From Agapetus fuscipes (Eukaryota; Arthropoda; Insecta; Trichoptera; Glossosomatidae): a stretch of DNA of 64,000 nucleotides. Below, in pieces: positions 31,318-42,690 of this stretch. The notes under the pieces were generated by a model. The model was given only the letters and a program-made list of their open reading frames with translations. It had not been told where the DNA came from and made no database searches. Within the stretch, counting starts at the first letter, position 1. Each line of letters opens with the position of its first letter. The DNA lies in assembly GCA_951799405.1 (NCBI GenBank), contig OX637342.1, positions 930,001 to 994,000 on the forward strand, in the 5' to 3' direction. The position numbers and the translations under genes are program-made.

Positions 31318-31492
31318 AATTAATAATTGATTATTGTATATTTTAATGAATTATCAATTAATAATCACCCAATGATATTTGTTGAATCAGGGTCAAAGTT
31401 TGGTCAACGGACCTTGGCGGGGATCGAACTAGCGTTATTCTATTCCAAATACGCTAGAAAGATCGGCCACTTGACCCCTCGGCCATAACACC
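31318..31492 (-). mobile_element. SC tRNA-derived SINE
   Basis: Body AATAATCACCCAATGATATT and the head complement GGGGATCGAACTAGCGTTAT, CCACTTGACCCCTCGGCCAT; the CTGGCCAG tail is missing. Confidence 0.82.
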
Positions 31493-32365
31493 GATTAACA
31501 TTTTATGTAGTATAATTAAAAACATTAAATATACCAGTAAAACACAGTTAACAGTAAAAGAAGAGTAAATACCACGCATAGGAAATGGCTGATTGTACAA
31601 AAAAATATGGCGGAAATAATGGTGTTGTGTAAACTGCATAAACAAGACCTACTCTGTTGATTTTTGTACCAAAATCTGTCAAATATTTTTAGGTTTCTCT
31701 TATATGTATGTTCCTCTTTTTCTTAGTTTGACCACTACGGTACTTAGTGCCTTTTCTTGAACCAACCATTCACATACAAATACATGGACATCTGTGTTGT
31801 AAGTCGGCGACTCGTCGATCGATCAACATGAATGAGCGTTTAATGTATTTAGTTTGTTTCTTTTTGTTATCCGCCCCATCGTGCTGCTCATTATAATATA
31901 AACCAAGTCCACGCCTCATTTGTCAAGGAAAACATCTGAGGAGATTCCTATCTTGAGTTATTATTGGTCAAGTTTGTGACTTTGAGGCAGCTTCCTATTG
32001 CAACGAGGGTATGTGGTTCTCCGGCTCACAATATAAATATATGAGTAATTTTTACTGCGTTAGCTTATTTGATTTTAAACTGATAAAAAAAACACACAAA
32101 CGATTGAGTACTTTTCATTGAGTGTAAGCTCGTTATGTTAACGTTCAAAATACCAGATCTTAGTGGCACTAGCCAATCAAAAGACGCTTGTATGTGTTGT
32201 GGTTTCTCTGAAATATAAGTACATGTCTTAAGAAACTTCCTGAAACTGTCAACACTGATCTTTGTTGTCATCTCCACATATTTACTATTCTAGAAGGATG
32301 GAACAGCCAAATTAAAAGTCATGTTCACGAAAGCCTTCCTGTTCTATAGTAGAGTCAGTTGAAGC
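31493..32365. other. unassigned interval
   Basis: Short ORFs (minus, 31454-31645 and 32065-32277) lack recognisable features. No shared repeat. Confidence 0.4.
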
Positions 32366-32369
32366 ATAT

Positions 32370-32560
32370 TTACGGTGTCGCCCTGTGCAGAGTGCTTTGA
32401 AGGCTCAGGACTTATCACAATCCTCCAGGACTCTCTGTGTTGTACCGCTTCCTTCGATGGTCTCCTTACTCATTGTCTGCCCCCCGTATCCTGGGACGTT
32501 CGAGTGATACGAGTGAAAAAGTGAACGAAAGGGGCACCATGCAATAGATTTTTGATTATT
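32370..32560 (-). mobile_element. LINE 3' end (second lineage)
   Basis: AGGACTTATCACAATCCTCC and AGGACTCTCTGTGTTGTACC are the complement of the 24330 copy (GAGAGTCCTGGAGGATTGTG), followed by a CCTGGGACGTTCGAGTGATA block. Confidence 0.65.
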
Positions 32561-33320
32561 CTGGAGTCATCAGCACGTAAGTACTACAAGTTTGTACTAC
32601 TCAAATCTACTAGAATCGTGTATGGGTGCAAGGAAAAAATTGATTCTTAAAATTCTACTTTACAACGATGAAGGAAAGTAATTACAAATTAAAGTGAACA
32701 TTAAAATTAGTTCAATTTTTTGGAAGTTTGACCAACCATTAAAGGAGAACATCATTTTTCCCGATGATCTATTTATGTAAAAAATATTAAAATTACAATA
32801 ATATAATCAATTTAATTTACTTTCCTAATAAAGTTTTTGCTAAGGTCACTGCTAATGAACCCAACCGTTACTTATCAGCGTCAAATAAAGTAAAATTCAG
32901 CAGCTGTGATCTGTATGAACCTTTATGACCCGTACACAATTTTCAAAAATATAAAAAAACTATATGTATAGTCAAATTGTCTCCAAAAGCTGATATGCTA
33001 TCAGCAGTTTTAATTTTCTGGGAAATTCTTAAGATAAAATTTATTTACGACTCATATAGTAAATGGGAGCCGGTCATATAATATTAACAGTTGCGATAAT
33101 TCAGGCAATGAGACTTTGTCATTAAACGAGTTGTTCCAATGGACAGATTGATATTCATTTGAACAATGACTGCGCTGATTGGATGAAATTAGGTCGTAAA
33201 GATGCAGCAACTGGTCAATGAATTCTCAGCATAATATAGAATGCTTCCTAATGAAAGTGAACGGCATATTATTTTAATGTGCTTAGTAAAATTCCATTCT
33301 AGAACAACTATTTTCTAATC
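32561..33320. other. unassigned interval
   Basis: AT-rich; no gene or shared repeat seen. Confidence 0.4.
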
Positions 33321-33321
33321 A

Positions 33322-33420
33322 TTAGTCCAGTGGATAACGCTTTGGACACGCACGTTACGTTTTTGATTCCCAAAGGAGCAGAAACAATATCACTTATATT
33401 TCAATGTATAAATATTTCGG
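33322..33420 (+). mobile_element. SINE head, diverged SA-like
   Basis: TTAGTCCAGTGGATAACGCT is A-box-like, and TTTTTGATTCCCAAAGGAGC is a damaged B-box region, followed by TATCACTTATATTTCAATG as in the SA body. Confidence 0.55.
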
Positions 33421-33456
33421 ATTCATATACAAAAGTTATAACTGACCGGTATAAAT

Positions 33457-33752
33457 GACCGGTCCGTAGTCCAGTGGTAGCACTTCGAACTCGTTAATGG
33501 ATGGTTGTAGCCTGTAGGTTTGAATCCCGGCGGAGCACAAAAAATATAGGTACCATTTATATTTTCAAATTTGATCTTCGCTGGATAGAAAAATGTATAA
33601 ACCTTTACCAAAGACCGGTCATCAAAAGGTCCATCCAGCCTTACATCAACTGGGTCTTGCTTGAGAATTGGCGCTTTCTACAGCGACGACCAAGGTCGCA
33701 GAGGGCTCTTGAGGTGTGATACACACAAAAACTGCGCTCACCAAAGAAATCA
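33457..33752 (+). mobile_element. SA tRNA-derived SINE, full length
   Basis: A-box TAGTCCAGTGGTAGCAC, B-box GGTTTGAATCCCGGCGG, then all SA body blocks and the CTGCGCTCACCAAAGAAATC end. The cleanest SA copy in the window. Confidence 0.92.
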
Positions 33753-34480
33753 GCCTTTTTTTTTACTGAATAAGTGCTGATTCACTGATTTGAGAAATTG
33801 TGGATAAAACACTTTATTGCTAGTAACTTATCATAGTATGTGAACTTATTATAAGAAAGTGCTCATGAATAACTTCTTTAGAAGTAGTTCAGAAGTTTAG
33901 TACAGGATTTTCACATTGTCGAAAAAAGGTGCATATATTGGAGAAACCCATGTCACTTATTCAGTTATACCTTTAGAGTATCGATATATTTAAAGTTTGT
34001 GCACTAACACTGAAAATTCATTATGTATTTTACAAATAAAAAGATGTGTCATTTTTTTTGTAACAAAAGCGGAGTTTTTATTTTCACTACTGAGTATTTA
34101 TTATTGCCTCAAGCATTTTCGACTTTCGTCATTCTCAAAAGGGCTAGTAAAAAACTCTACAGAAGATGAAGAATAATTGATGCGTTTTTTCTCACAACTG
34201 CATCAGCTGGCATCTCTTGTGTGTGTTGGTCTCATGATGCACCCATTCGCGATATTGATTTAAATTACTTGACCCTCGTTAAGATTCATTGCACCGCATT
34301 AACAGATGTGCGACCATAACCGCCTTTGGACATTCCGGAGATTCACACAAACTTTGATTCTTCTTCTTTTAGTGCTACTTAGATCTTAGATCGACGACCG
34401 TCATGATTTTGTGGTGCTTTTGTTGAACCATTGTCGCTGATTTTTCAGTCAAGATGTCCTTTGGCGTCCCTAAGTTGTTC
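33753..34480. other. unassigned, with a solo foldback arm
   Basis: 34060-34150 reads CGGAGTTTTTATTTTCACTA and ends in GCATTTTCGACTTTCGTCAT, like one arm of the 6598/39113 foldbacks. No partner arm nearby. Confidence 0.45.
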
Positions 34481-34484
34481 TCCT

Positions 34485-34790
34485 GAATAAGTCCTCCAAC
34501 GAATGCGCACTACAAAGGAGCTCCTGCCTAGAATTAAGCAGATAAATCGTATGTACTTTGGTCACATAATAAGAAATGAGAAGTACCGTCTCCTTTATCT
34601 TATCAACTAACATACAGAGGGGAGAAGATCTCAGGGACGCTAAAGAACATCGTGGCTGAAAAAACTGCGACAGTGGTTCAGCAGAAGCGCCAAGTCCCTG
34701 TTTCGAGCCGCATCTGAAGTCAAAATAGCAATGATGATCACCGATCTTCGATAGAACGGGCACAAAAAGAAGAAGAAGAAGCAGTTGTAC
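34485..34790 (+). mobile_element. LINE 3' end (third lineage)
   Basis: Plus translation gives RIKQINRMYFGHIIRNEKYR, then HTEGRRSQGR, WLKKLRQWFSRSAKSLFRAA and VKIAMMITDLR. The YFGHIIRNEKY...RRS.GR...SWL..LR.WF...LFRAA..K..IAMMI.DLR pattern is a well-known ORF2 C-terminus in insects. Two stops interrupt it. Confidence 0.88.
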
Positions 34791-35190
34791 TCCCCTCAAT
34801 CTTACACAGTATGATGGAGAAGGTGGTAGTTATTTCTCATTTTACATAACGTGATCGAAATGCATCTGGTTTTTCTGCTTTATGATTGGCAAAAGTTCCT
34901 TAGTGGTGCGCATACGTCGGAGAAACTTCCTCATTGGTGACCCGATCACGCCAAGAGATCCTAAACATTTTTCATTTACAGATTTATTGATAGTTATATG
35001 TACTCAAAAGACTTGTGTGTCCTTCCTTTCAATTACTTATGAAGTTCGCATATGAATAGACAAATTTGTGCTGATATCCAGCCTGGTAGCTAGGGAAAAT
35101 GAAAAAAACATGTATTTTGTTTATGGTTGCTTTGGATTTTAGTCCCAAATAAGTGTAAAAAAAATTAAATTTGTGCTGAGTCTAAAATCT
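34791..35190. other. unassigned interval
   Basis: Nothing recognised. Confidence 0.4.
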
Positions 35191-35194
35191 ATAA

Positions 35195-35420
35195 GCTAAA
35201 ATTTAAGCAGCAAAGATAATATATTGATATTGTTTAAGACTCACATTTGATGTATGATGCTCACAGGCAGGCACATGTAAGTTTATGCTAACGCATGCTG
35301 CATGTATACTTAACCATATCTCGCTTGAAGCCATTCACTGAAACGGGGTAGCATTGTCAAAAGTTAACCAAGTTTGTATAACATGGGGGGGCTAGCCTCA
35401 TACCGACCTACATATTATAA
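35195..35420 (-). repeat. R1 family copy, diverged
   Basis: AAAATTTAAGCAGCAAAGAT through CAGGCACATGTAAGTT to GGCTAGCCTCATACCGACCT. A central block is missing. Confidence 0.78.
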
Positions 35421-35968
35421 TAGTCATGAAACTTTAATATTGCAAACATTATTAAATAATGTCCAAATTTTGCACAAAACAACTTTAATATATTGGAGAA
35501 CCCAGTGCGTTTTCTCATAGGTAACTGAAAAGGTGTCTCGCGATATATAACAAATGACTAGTAAAATATGCATTATCAACCCGGCTCTTTACCGATTCCA
35601 TTACAGGGCTTGAATTTATGATTATCCTTGTAATATGCAAAGGCTACACGTTGAATTTCTACCGTGTCCATAGAAAGTTTAGCCGCCATTTTCCGAGAAG
35701 CGAATGATTTTCTGAGCCCTCACAATGGCCTCGCCGACAATGGACAGAAGTTAAGAAAGCAAAACTGCCTGTGCAAAGACGACAGGTAGTAAAGTGCCTG
35801 CACGTTATTGCACATGTTTCATGGCCCTCTTGTTATGACTCTTTCAGAGGATACAATACTTTATATCGCTGTGCGCAAATCTTTCTTCATAACATAGCAT
35901 GTTATTTTATATAGCTTTTGGATAAAGTAAACAATAAACAAATTGTACGGAGAACGGCACTTGACTTT
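35421..35968. other. unassigned interval
   Basis: No repeat or ORF recognised. Confidence 0.4.
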
Positions 35969-35971
35969 CTT

Positions 35972-36226
35972 GCTCCGGTGTTATGGCCGAAGGGAGCCAA
36001 GTGGGCTGATCTTTCTAGCGTGTTTGGAATACAATAACGTTAGTTCGATCACCGCCTGGGTCATTTGGCCATAACTTTGACCATGGTTCAACAGATGTTT
36101 TTGGGTAATTATTAATTAATAATTCATTAAACTAAACAACAATGAATTATTAATTGATGATATCACTACCTGTTTCTGGCCAGGCAGAACAGGTTGGTGA
36201 ATTGCATTTCTGTTCACAAACTTCAA
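35972..36226 (+). mobile_element. SC tRNA-derived SINE
   Basis: TTATGGCCGAAGGGAGCCAA, AGTTCGATCACCGCC, CAACAGATGTTTTTGGGTAA, CCTGTTTCTGGCCAGGCAGA; full length. Confidence 0.88.
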
Positions 36227-36404
36227 AAAACTGACGATGAACTTAATCATTCATCCTCGTTGTCAGTCGTCGTGCAGAGAGGGTGTCTGCTGAAGACGTT
36301 TGCTACATCACTAACGAATCGTTGAGAATAATGTAAGTTTATATTTAGTCTCATATCCTATTACTAATTTTTAACTGAGTAGTTATTATTATTGTAAAAA
36401 TAAA

Positions 36405-36490
36405 AGAAGTGTGCAAGGACAGAACAAATTGGAGACACATATACCCAGGTATTGGGCACCTCTAGCGTAAAAATGGCGACTGGAAACAAG
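36405..36490 (+). mobile_element. LINE 3' terminus scrap (RTE-like)
   Basis: Translates to VCKDRTNWRHIYPGIGHL, the last residues of the RGSGHP-type tail, followed by AAAAATGGCGACTGG. Confidence 0.65.
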
Positions 36491-36609
36491 TACATACAAG
36501 TTAAAGTTTTTACAAAAATTTTGCATCCTTGTTGATATAAAAAACGCTGAATTTCGGATCAAAAGGTGGAAATGCATTCCCTTTTATAGTAACGTGAATG
36601 AGTGGAGTA

Positions 36610-36765
36610 CTGCTGTACCACGAGTATAAAACATCGTGTAAACTCACTGTGATTGCGTAAATTAAAAAGTGTATTGAATACACGACGGCACACCTAGAGA
36701 GTGATTTAATTTTCATTCATTTTTTGGATTTACGCAATCGAGAGGAGTTTACGCGTTGTGAATAC
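36610..36765. mobile_element. MX-type short TIR element
   Basis: CGAGTATAAAACATCGTGTA, AACTCACTGTGATTGCGTAA on the left; inverse GATTTACGCAATCGAGAGGA, GTTTACGCG on the right. Matches the 19895 element in layout. Confidence 0.72.
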
Positions 36766-36944
36766 TAAGAGCCCTGGAATGGGCCTTACAAAAATTTGAT
36801 ACATAAGTTTCATTAGTGTATTTCTCTGAGTCTGTGTAGGTACGGACAGTGAATTTTCAGGTGAAAATTGTGAAAAAAAGAAAAACCTAACTGTGTCGTT
36901 AGTATGCATAAAACATGCTACGGATAGGTCTTTACTTCATAATA

Positions 36945-37165
36945 TAAGTTGCAAATATATGTATGTATATTAACATTGAAAATTCATACAGACACATTTA
37001 AGTTTTTGGTCACAAATGCTGCATGTGTACTTACGAATAACAATCCAAACCTCCAATGAACATAAACAAACATTTGTCGATTTCCCTCAAACAGTGGTGA
37101 CATTGGCAAATTAAACCACTTTTCACAGTATTGGTGATAAGCCTCATATCAACCTATAATTTAAT
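36945..37165 (-). repeat. R1 family copy, diverged
   Basis: ATATAAGTTGCAAATATATG, GCTGCATGTGTACTTACGAA, GTGACATTGGCAAATTAAAC, CATATCAACCTATAA. Confidence 0.82.
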
Positions 37166-37254
37166 GTAAAAATAATGTGTTTCATCGAAAAAAAAAAAAA
37201 ACTTTCAAACCAACAATGAAGCGCTTAAATTCGTACACAAATACCAAAGGTACC

Positions 37255-37602
37255 TATGTACACATAAAAACAAAAAAAAACGCAACTAAGCAACAGATGC
37301 AGTGTAACTTTATTGCCGCGTTATCTCCGAAGGGTATCGCATGTGACGAGTGGACCCTTTTTATTTTTACAGGTAAGGGAGCCAGCCTTACGCCAACCAC
37401 TCTGTTGAAGTGGGGGTTTCCCAGCTCCCGAGGGGGCTGGAACTCATTTATTGTGAAGGCTGAGTGAACCTTGCCGGCATTTTATTTGGGGTTTGAAATA
37501 AACACCGAATCACGAAATCATTTCTGACACCCTCGGTGGGATTCGAACCCGAGCTCACGGCATGGAATGCAAGCACTCTATCAACTGAGCCATCGACCGG
37601 AC
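37255..37602 (-). mobile_element. SB tRNA-derived SINE, full length
   Basis: TAAGCAACAGATGCAGTGTA, CGAAGGGTATCGCATGTGAC, CACTCTGTTGAAGTGGGGGT, TTTGAAATAAACACCGAATC and the head complement GGGATTCGAACCCGAGCTC, CAACTGAGCCATCGACCGG. Confidence 0.9.
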
Positions 37603-38204
37603 ATGTTTTCCTTATATAAAAATAAGCCGTTTAGAAACTTTCAAATTCAGTCCTTCACAACAATATTATTGTGACCTCTCTGTAGCATATTTGACAGTAG
37701 ACTTTCCTTCTATATTTTTCAGAATCAAGAGTTTTACTAGGTGCACTTGTTATGATCAATATTTGACCCGGATTTTTACATCCACCAAGACCTTAAGTAT
37801 CAAATTCAACTATGACGGTGCAAAAAATGACTTCAAATTAAAACGTTCAATGCAGTCGCTGTTTCAGCTTCCATACATTTGTATCGCAAACGGTGTTGTT
37901 GCGTTTAAACGTAAAAAATTACATATGGCATATTTTGGCGTCTAGAGTATTCTTCATTACGGCGATTTTTTACACCGGACCTGTTCCACAAGTGCAAAAC
38001 TCCACGTTTAAACTCAACCAAAGCGTATTATTAGAAATCTATAGAAACTTAGACACTCACAGGATGTGCTGCTTTATTTTTGTTTGCATTTTAGTAGTTG
38101 AGTTAAAACACAAAACTTGTGCTTGAGAATCAATGTGTAATAATTAAAACCTGAAAATAGTGAATTCGAAAATATTTACGAATAAAAAAGCAGCCCACTA
38201 GAGG
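37603..38204. other. unassigned interval with MX-like pieces
   Basis: 37990-38030 (AAACTCCACGTTTAAACTCA) resembles the 27.7 kb tandem units. Small ORFs show no domain. Confidence 0.4.
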
Positions 38205-38335
38205 GCTGTCGATGCTATTCTCAAACAGCAAAGCGATCGCTCATCTACAGCCTACAGTGAATTTTCCGTACAACAAAATGATGATACGTAGATCATCTGT
38301 GGATCAAACGTTTTGTGAATAGCACTGTGTGAAAT
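38205..38335. mobile_element. short MITE
   Basis: GATGCTATTCTCAAACAGCA on the left and ACGTTTTGTGAATAGCACTG on the right are inverted, with CTCATCTACAG/GATCATCTGTGG further in. The GTGCTATTC ends resemble the 10826 MITE. Confidence 0.65.
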
Positions 38336-38540
38336 TTGAATGCGAATGTTTCACATTTACGGACCAGTGGAAATTTGAAATGCGTAGCTTGCAGTTGATT
38401 TCGAGGCGCTACTCGTTTACCTGTATTATGTATGCAAGTGCGTATTCCACTTTTTTATGTACAAAATGGATTCATTTTTGTATTTCTTTTTTGTAATCTA
38501 TATAATTTTTATGCCAGTTTTTTTAGATATGTTTACATTA

Positions 38541-38961
38541 AGGCCCGGTATTTTGAAGTATCGTAAAGTTAACTAAAATGCAATTTTAGTTAAATCATCA
38601 TAATATTTCACTCACCGAATTTCGGCAGTAAATATTTAGTAACTTTAACTTTCAATTTTCAAGATGGCGGCGCTTCACTGACAGCAGCTGTTCTTTTTTA
38701 ATGTAAGGATACATCAAATTTATCGCAAACTGAACATTTTTTGTCTCATTTTCTAGCTTAATGAAGGTTAGGCATATGATTTTTATGAATAGTTGTTTGT
38801 TTTAAAGCTTTTGAATTGCATTTTAATTGTTTCCAAGATTTGTGGGCGTGGCCTCATACTTCGGTAATGTTCGGTTTTAGTTAACTCTAGATTGAGTATT
38901 TTGAATGCAAGTTCAAGGAATAGTTTACTAAAATATTACTACAGTTTAATATACTGGGCCT
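38541..38961. mobile_element. ~420 bp TIR element, PIF/Harbinger-like ends
   Basis: AGGCCCGGTATTTTGAAGTA on the left; AATATACTGGGCCTT on the right (inverted AGGCCCAGTAT). Flanks are TTA on the left and TGA on the right, possibly a decayed TTA duplication. GTTAACTAAAATGC/TAGTTAACTCTA blocks add symmetry. No transposase ORF. Confidence 0.6.
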
Positions 38962-38969
38962 TGAGCGCT

Positions 38970-39650
38970 TTATATTCTAAAACTGTTTTTTTTTTGTTTC
39001 TTAAACTTTATGATCTTAGTAAAAAAAGACAGCAATGAAAAAAAATTGGCGTGGTTATTAATTACTTATCTAAATTACGTAGGTTAAAAAATATGTTATA
39101 TTTTGTATTATTTGTGTATTAACCCTGTGAAAATTCATATTCAATAATTTATTTATTTTTTAGGATTCAAATCAAAACACTGTTTTATATTTTCACGTAT
39201 ACAATTATTTATTTATATTTTACAAACGTTTTCGATCTTTTATCGTCGTCAGGTATAAAACAAATATTGATCATCAGGTTTTCATCAACAGGTATAATTT
39301 TTTTTTTTTATACCTGACGATGATTAAAGATCGAAAACGTTTGTAAAATATAAATAAATAATTGTATAGGTACCTAAGTGAAAATAAAAAAACAGTGTTT
39401 TAATTTAAATCCTAAAAAATAAATAAATTATTAAAAAAAAGTTTTACAAAATGTCAACCATACACGTTTTTATTTATTTTGTAACGTTTTTATGTGTCAT
39501 ATTTTCGAAATATATTTTCTTATTTTTAATTACAGAATTATACATTAGTTAGTCTCACAATAAGCCGATTTGTGATTATATCATATTTTTTTGAGAAAAC
39601 ATAAAAAAAACTGAAATACGTCTTAATGAATTAAATTTCTTGAAAACAGT
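38970..39650. mobile_element. MULE-like MITE relative split by a foldback
   Basis: 38990-39110 (TTCTTAAACTTTATGATCTT, AAGACAGCAATGAAAAAAAA) and 39465-39640 (TTTTCGAAATATATTTTC, AGAATTATACATTAG, TGAATTAAATTTCTTG) align in order with the interior of the 20967 element. The foldback at 39113-39435 sits between the halves. The terminal 40 bp TIRs are not preserved. Confidence 0.6.
39113..39435. mobile_element. foldback element
   Basis: Arms of about 115 bp: CAAAACACTGTTTTATATTT, CAATTATTTATTTATATTTT and ACAAACGTTTTCGATC on the left, mirrored on the right from GATCGAAAACGTTTGT. The loop contains TCGTCGTCAGGTATAAAA. The left outer end GTGTATTAACCCTGTGAAAA matches the outer end of the 6598 element. 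Confidence 0.88.
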
Positions 39651-40135
39651 TTTTCAAAAAAACTGGAAAACGGAAAAAAAAAGAATACAGACAAACTTTT
39701 AGCCTGGACCATACCACTGTATGGTGTGAACCACTAAACCCTAACAAATATAAAATATCAATAAATTTACGGTTCACGTAAAACTGTCTCCCTTACCTGT
39801 GAAAGTAAGTAACACGATCCACACGGCAAAAAAAAGAATTTAAAGACATGTTTTTATTTAGGACGATATAAAAATAACGCGCTAGCACAAAATTTATTAC
39901 GCAATAATCTTTACAAAGGTAAAATCTGCCATAATTTCAAATTACCACCCATAATAAAATACACTCAGGAGCTCTTAAAAATTTGCAACAATGTTCACAA
40001 TACAACAACATTCTAATTCAGAGTCAGTCTTTTACTTAGCGCTCACTGACACACTCGAGTCTTACTCTGAATGAGGTATGTAGGTATATTAATAAGGGAA
40101 AAAATCGCCACCTTAAACGTAAAACTGAATAGTGC
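39651..40135. other. unassigned interval
   Basis: AT-rich; nothing supported. Confidence 0.4.
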
Positions 40136-40139
40136 TGAT

Positions 40140-40400
40140 TCACTTATTTTGGATACAAAGAAAGTGTGACAGGAAAAAGAGGGAAGGGATGGCCGAGAAA
40201 AGTATGGAGTGATCAGATTGAGGAAATTGTGAAAGAATGGGATATACAAAGTGAGCGTAAAAGAAGAAAATGCATGAAAAAGGTGATGGATATGATGGAA
40301 TGGAAAGAGGTATGTAAGGATAGGAAAAAATGGAGGCAGCTCTGCAGAGGCTCTGGCCACCCCTAGCGGAATGGCGACAGAGTTACAGTTACACTTACAG
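40140..40400 (+). mobile_element. LINE 3' end (RTE-like C-terminus)
   Basis: Encodes TGKRGKGWPRKVWSDQIEEI, VKEWDIQSERKRRKCMKKVM, DMMEWKEVCKDRKKW and RQLCRGSGHP, uninterrupted, then a stop and GTTACAGTTACACTTACAG. The best-preserved tail of this lineage; 5'-truncated. Confidence 0.92.
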
Positions 40401-40447
40401 AACAGTTGGATAAAACATTAAGTAAGTTAACTAATTAACAGGATTAG

Positions 40448-40628
40448 TGTCACCCCTGTTTCAGGGAAGGTCGGCAAAAGTTGTGGGGCTTATGTTCATT
40501 TGAGGTTTGAATTTTATTTGTAAGTACACAATCAGCATTTGTAAGCGCGAACTACACGTGTTTGTTTGTGGGCATACATCTGAGAGCTTTGAATGAATAT
40601 ATCCTTGCAACTTAGATTATAGATTATA
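40448..40628 (+). repeat. R1 copy, 5'-truncated
   Basis: Starts abruptly at GTGTCACCCCTGTTTCAGGG and runs to the tail GCAACTTAGATTATAGATTA. The missing ~70 bp is the R1 5' end. Confidence 0.88.
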
Positions 40629-41084
40629 GAATGTTCATGAAGTTATTCTAAACTGCAGGATTTTTACACTTTTGTAGTGTTTTCTCTCGTAGAAATTTTT
40701 CAGTCCTTACCCATCGTGAATAAAGTATGAATCTTAAATGTTACAATTATGTACGTGCATTTTTTTCAATTTCACTAATTTTATGAAACCATTAATTTAT
40801 CGGCATCTGTTTCTACTCACATGACCTCGATATTTGAACCTTCGGGATGAGATTGCAATAAATCCACTTCAATTACTCGAACACACAGCTCGGAATGCGA
40901 AGCGCTCGCAGAGCACATCTTAATTACGGAATACCGCAACAAAAATATTAATTAAAACAACGAGAAGGCGGGCACTAGTGATGTACCTCCTCGTGGTATC
41001 AGGTGATGAATAGTACCACAAGATTTACAGATTCTGTTCGAGGTCTGTTCCAAAAATAAACAGACATTTTGTACCTAGGGAATC
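40629..41084. other. unassigned interval
   Basis: No ORF or family recognised. Confidence 0.4.
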
Positions 41085-41332
41085 TAGTCTAATCTAATCT
41101 AAGTTGCACAGATATATCATTTAAGATTCATATTTTTAACGCATTCCCACAAACAGGCACGTACAAGTTCGCGCTTGCACATGCCTCATGTGAACCTACA
41201 ACATAAAAACCAAATTGACATACACCCTGCAACTCTTGCCGTCCTTCCCTGAGACAGGGGTGACATTGGCAAAGTGAACCATTTTTTCAGCATTGGTGGT
41301 CAGCCCCATATCAACCTATAAGTCAAGTAACA
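41085..41332 (-). repeat. R1 family copy
   Basis: Long tail AATCTAGTCTAATCTAATCT; full copy ending CAACCTATAAGTCAAGTAA. Confidence 0.9.
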
Positions 41333-41499
41333 TATCGAAAATCATAACTCGTTTCGATGTTTCTAAAATCCAAATCTATGGCGGTTGATCTGTAATGTTG
41401 GCGGCTAGGGTTTATTAAATTGGAATATGTTTTCTGTTTAGTTTTGATGTCCGTAGATATTTTTATTTATTGATTTAAAAATGTAATTTGTCGTGTATG

Positions 41500-41905
41500 C
41501 TCCTTGACTTATAGGTTGGTATGCGGCTGACCACCCATGCTGTAAAAATGATTCACTTTTGCCGATGTCACCCCGGTTTCAGGGAAGGACGGCAAGAGTT
41601 GCAGGGTTTATGTTCATTTGATGTTTGGATTTTATTTCAGCATTTGTAAACGCGAACTACACGTGATTGTTTGTGGGCGTGCACTTGATATGAGCTTTAA
41701 ACTATTAAACTTTGTCGGGTTTGTGTATTCCCACAGTGAAAATTAATTTTAATATACATAAAGTAAAAATATTTTTTTCTAAACGTAGTTTTAATTTCAC
41801 AATAGTAAATGTGAAAATATTACTACGTTTTGAAAAAAATATTTTTATTTTAAATTTGCTTTAAACTATGTTAATATATCTTTGCAACTTAGATTTTAGA
41901 TTAAA
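41500..41905 (+). repeat. R1 copy split by a foldback element
   Basis: 41500-41705 from CTCCTTGACTTATAGGTTGG to CTTTAAACTAT; resumes at 41859 with CTTTAAACTAT and TTAATATATCTTTGCAACTT, tail AGATTTTAGATTA. The 11 bp CTTTAAACTAT is duplicated around the insert. Confidence 0.9.
41706..41858. mobile_element. short foldback element with 11 bp duplication
   Basis: Begins GGGTTTGTGTATTCCCACAG, TGAAAATTAATTTTAATATA. The inverted pair is AAATATTTTTTTCTAAACGT/ACGTTTTGAAAAAAATATTT around a TTTCACAATAGTAAATGTGAAA hairpin tip. The outer end matches the 6598 and 39113 elements, but this copy is only 153 bp. Confidence 0.85.
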
Positions 41906-42204
41906 GACCTATTTTAAGGCAGCCCTCTGCTTTACCTCCTTGTGATATTGGGTGATGAACAGCAGGTACCTACATCCAGTTTTAGAGATGTATGAAGGAA
42001 CACGTGTTCAGAGATGCTTCTAATACTCACTTTAAATTATAAGTGTGTTTTTTACTAGAGATGTAATGGAACTAAAATTCCCGGATATTTGGAAAATGGA
42101 TAGTGAGAGGTTGACACTACCTACGGATTCTGATTTTAATCACACGGATAGAGAAATTACACATTAAAACTTGATATGAAAAATTATTTTGTATAAAAAA
42201 TAAA

Positions 42205-42420
42205 TTTGCATATCTAGTTCATTCAAATCCGTCACCTTTTTCATAGATTTCCTTTTCTTACATTATTCCATTCTTCCACAATTTCACTAATCTGATCCAA
42301 CCATACTTTTCTCGGTCTTGTCTTTGCTCTTTTTCCTTTCACCATTCCTCACTGCCTAAGCCTTTCATCATCCATTCTTTCTACATGTCCAAACCATCTA
42401 ATCATCTTACAGATTACTGA
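42205..42420 (-). mobile_element. LINE 3' end (RTE-like C-terminus)
   Basis: Complement order: AGTTCATTCAAATCCGTCAC, CTTCCACAATTTCACTAATC, CATACTTTTCTCGGTCTTG, CATGTCCAAACCATCTAATC (the WFGHVERM region). Frames are broken. Confidence 0.78.
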
Positions 42421-42432
42421 AGTAGGTACATT

Positions 42433-42690
42433 TGACCGGTCCGCAATCAAGTGGTTAACGCTTTGGACTCTTAATCGGAAGGTAGTGTGCTCTATCCTCA
42501 GAGGAGGTCCACAGGTCACTTACTTCGGGCTCTCAATGGAAGGTTGTGGGTTCAAATTCCGGCTGAGCACATAAAATATACAATTTATATTTTCAAATTT
42601 GCTCTTCGCTGGGTTGAAAAATTCATAAAAAATAACCTTTACCAATGACTGGTCACCAAAGGTCCATCCAGCCTTACAGCAACTGGTTCT
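42433..42690 (+). mobile_element. SA SINE with two tRNA-like heads
   Basis: A first head (GGTCCGCAATCAAGTGGTTA, ACGCTTTGGACTCTTAATCG) is followed by a second SA head (ACTTCGGGCTCTCAATGGAA, GGGTTCAAATTCCGGC) and a normal SA body to CAGCAACTGG, where it switches to SB. Confidence 0.75.

Noticed and set aside
33457..33535. Functional tRNA gene at the SA head
   Set aside because: It is always attached to the SA body, and several copies have mismatched stems.
39220..39360. Hammerhead ribozyme in the foldback loops
   Set aside because: I looked for the CTGATGA and GAAA core in the spacing required by type I hammerheads and did not find it; CTTCAGG and ACGTTTTCG are not sufficient.
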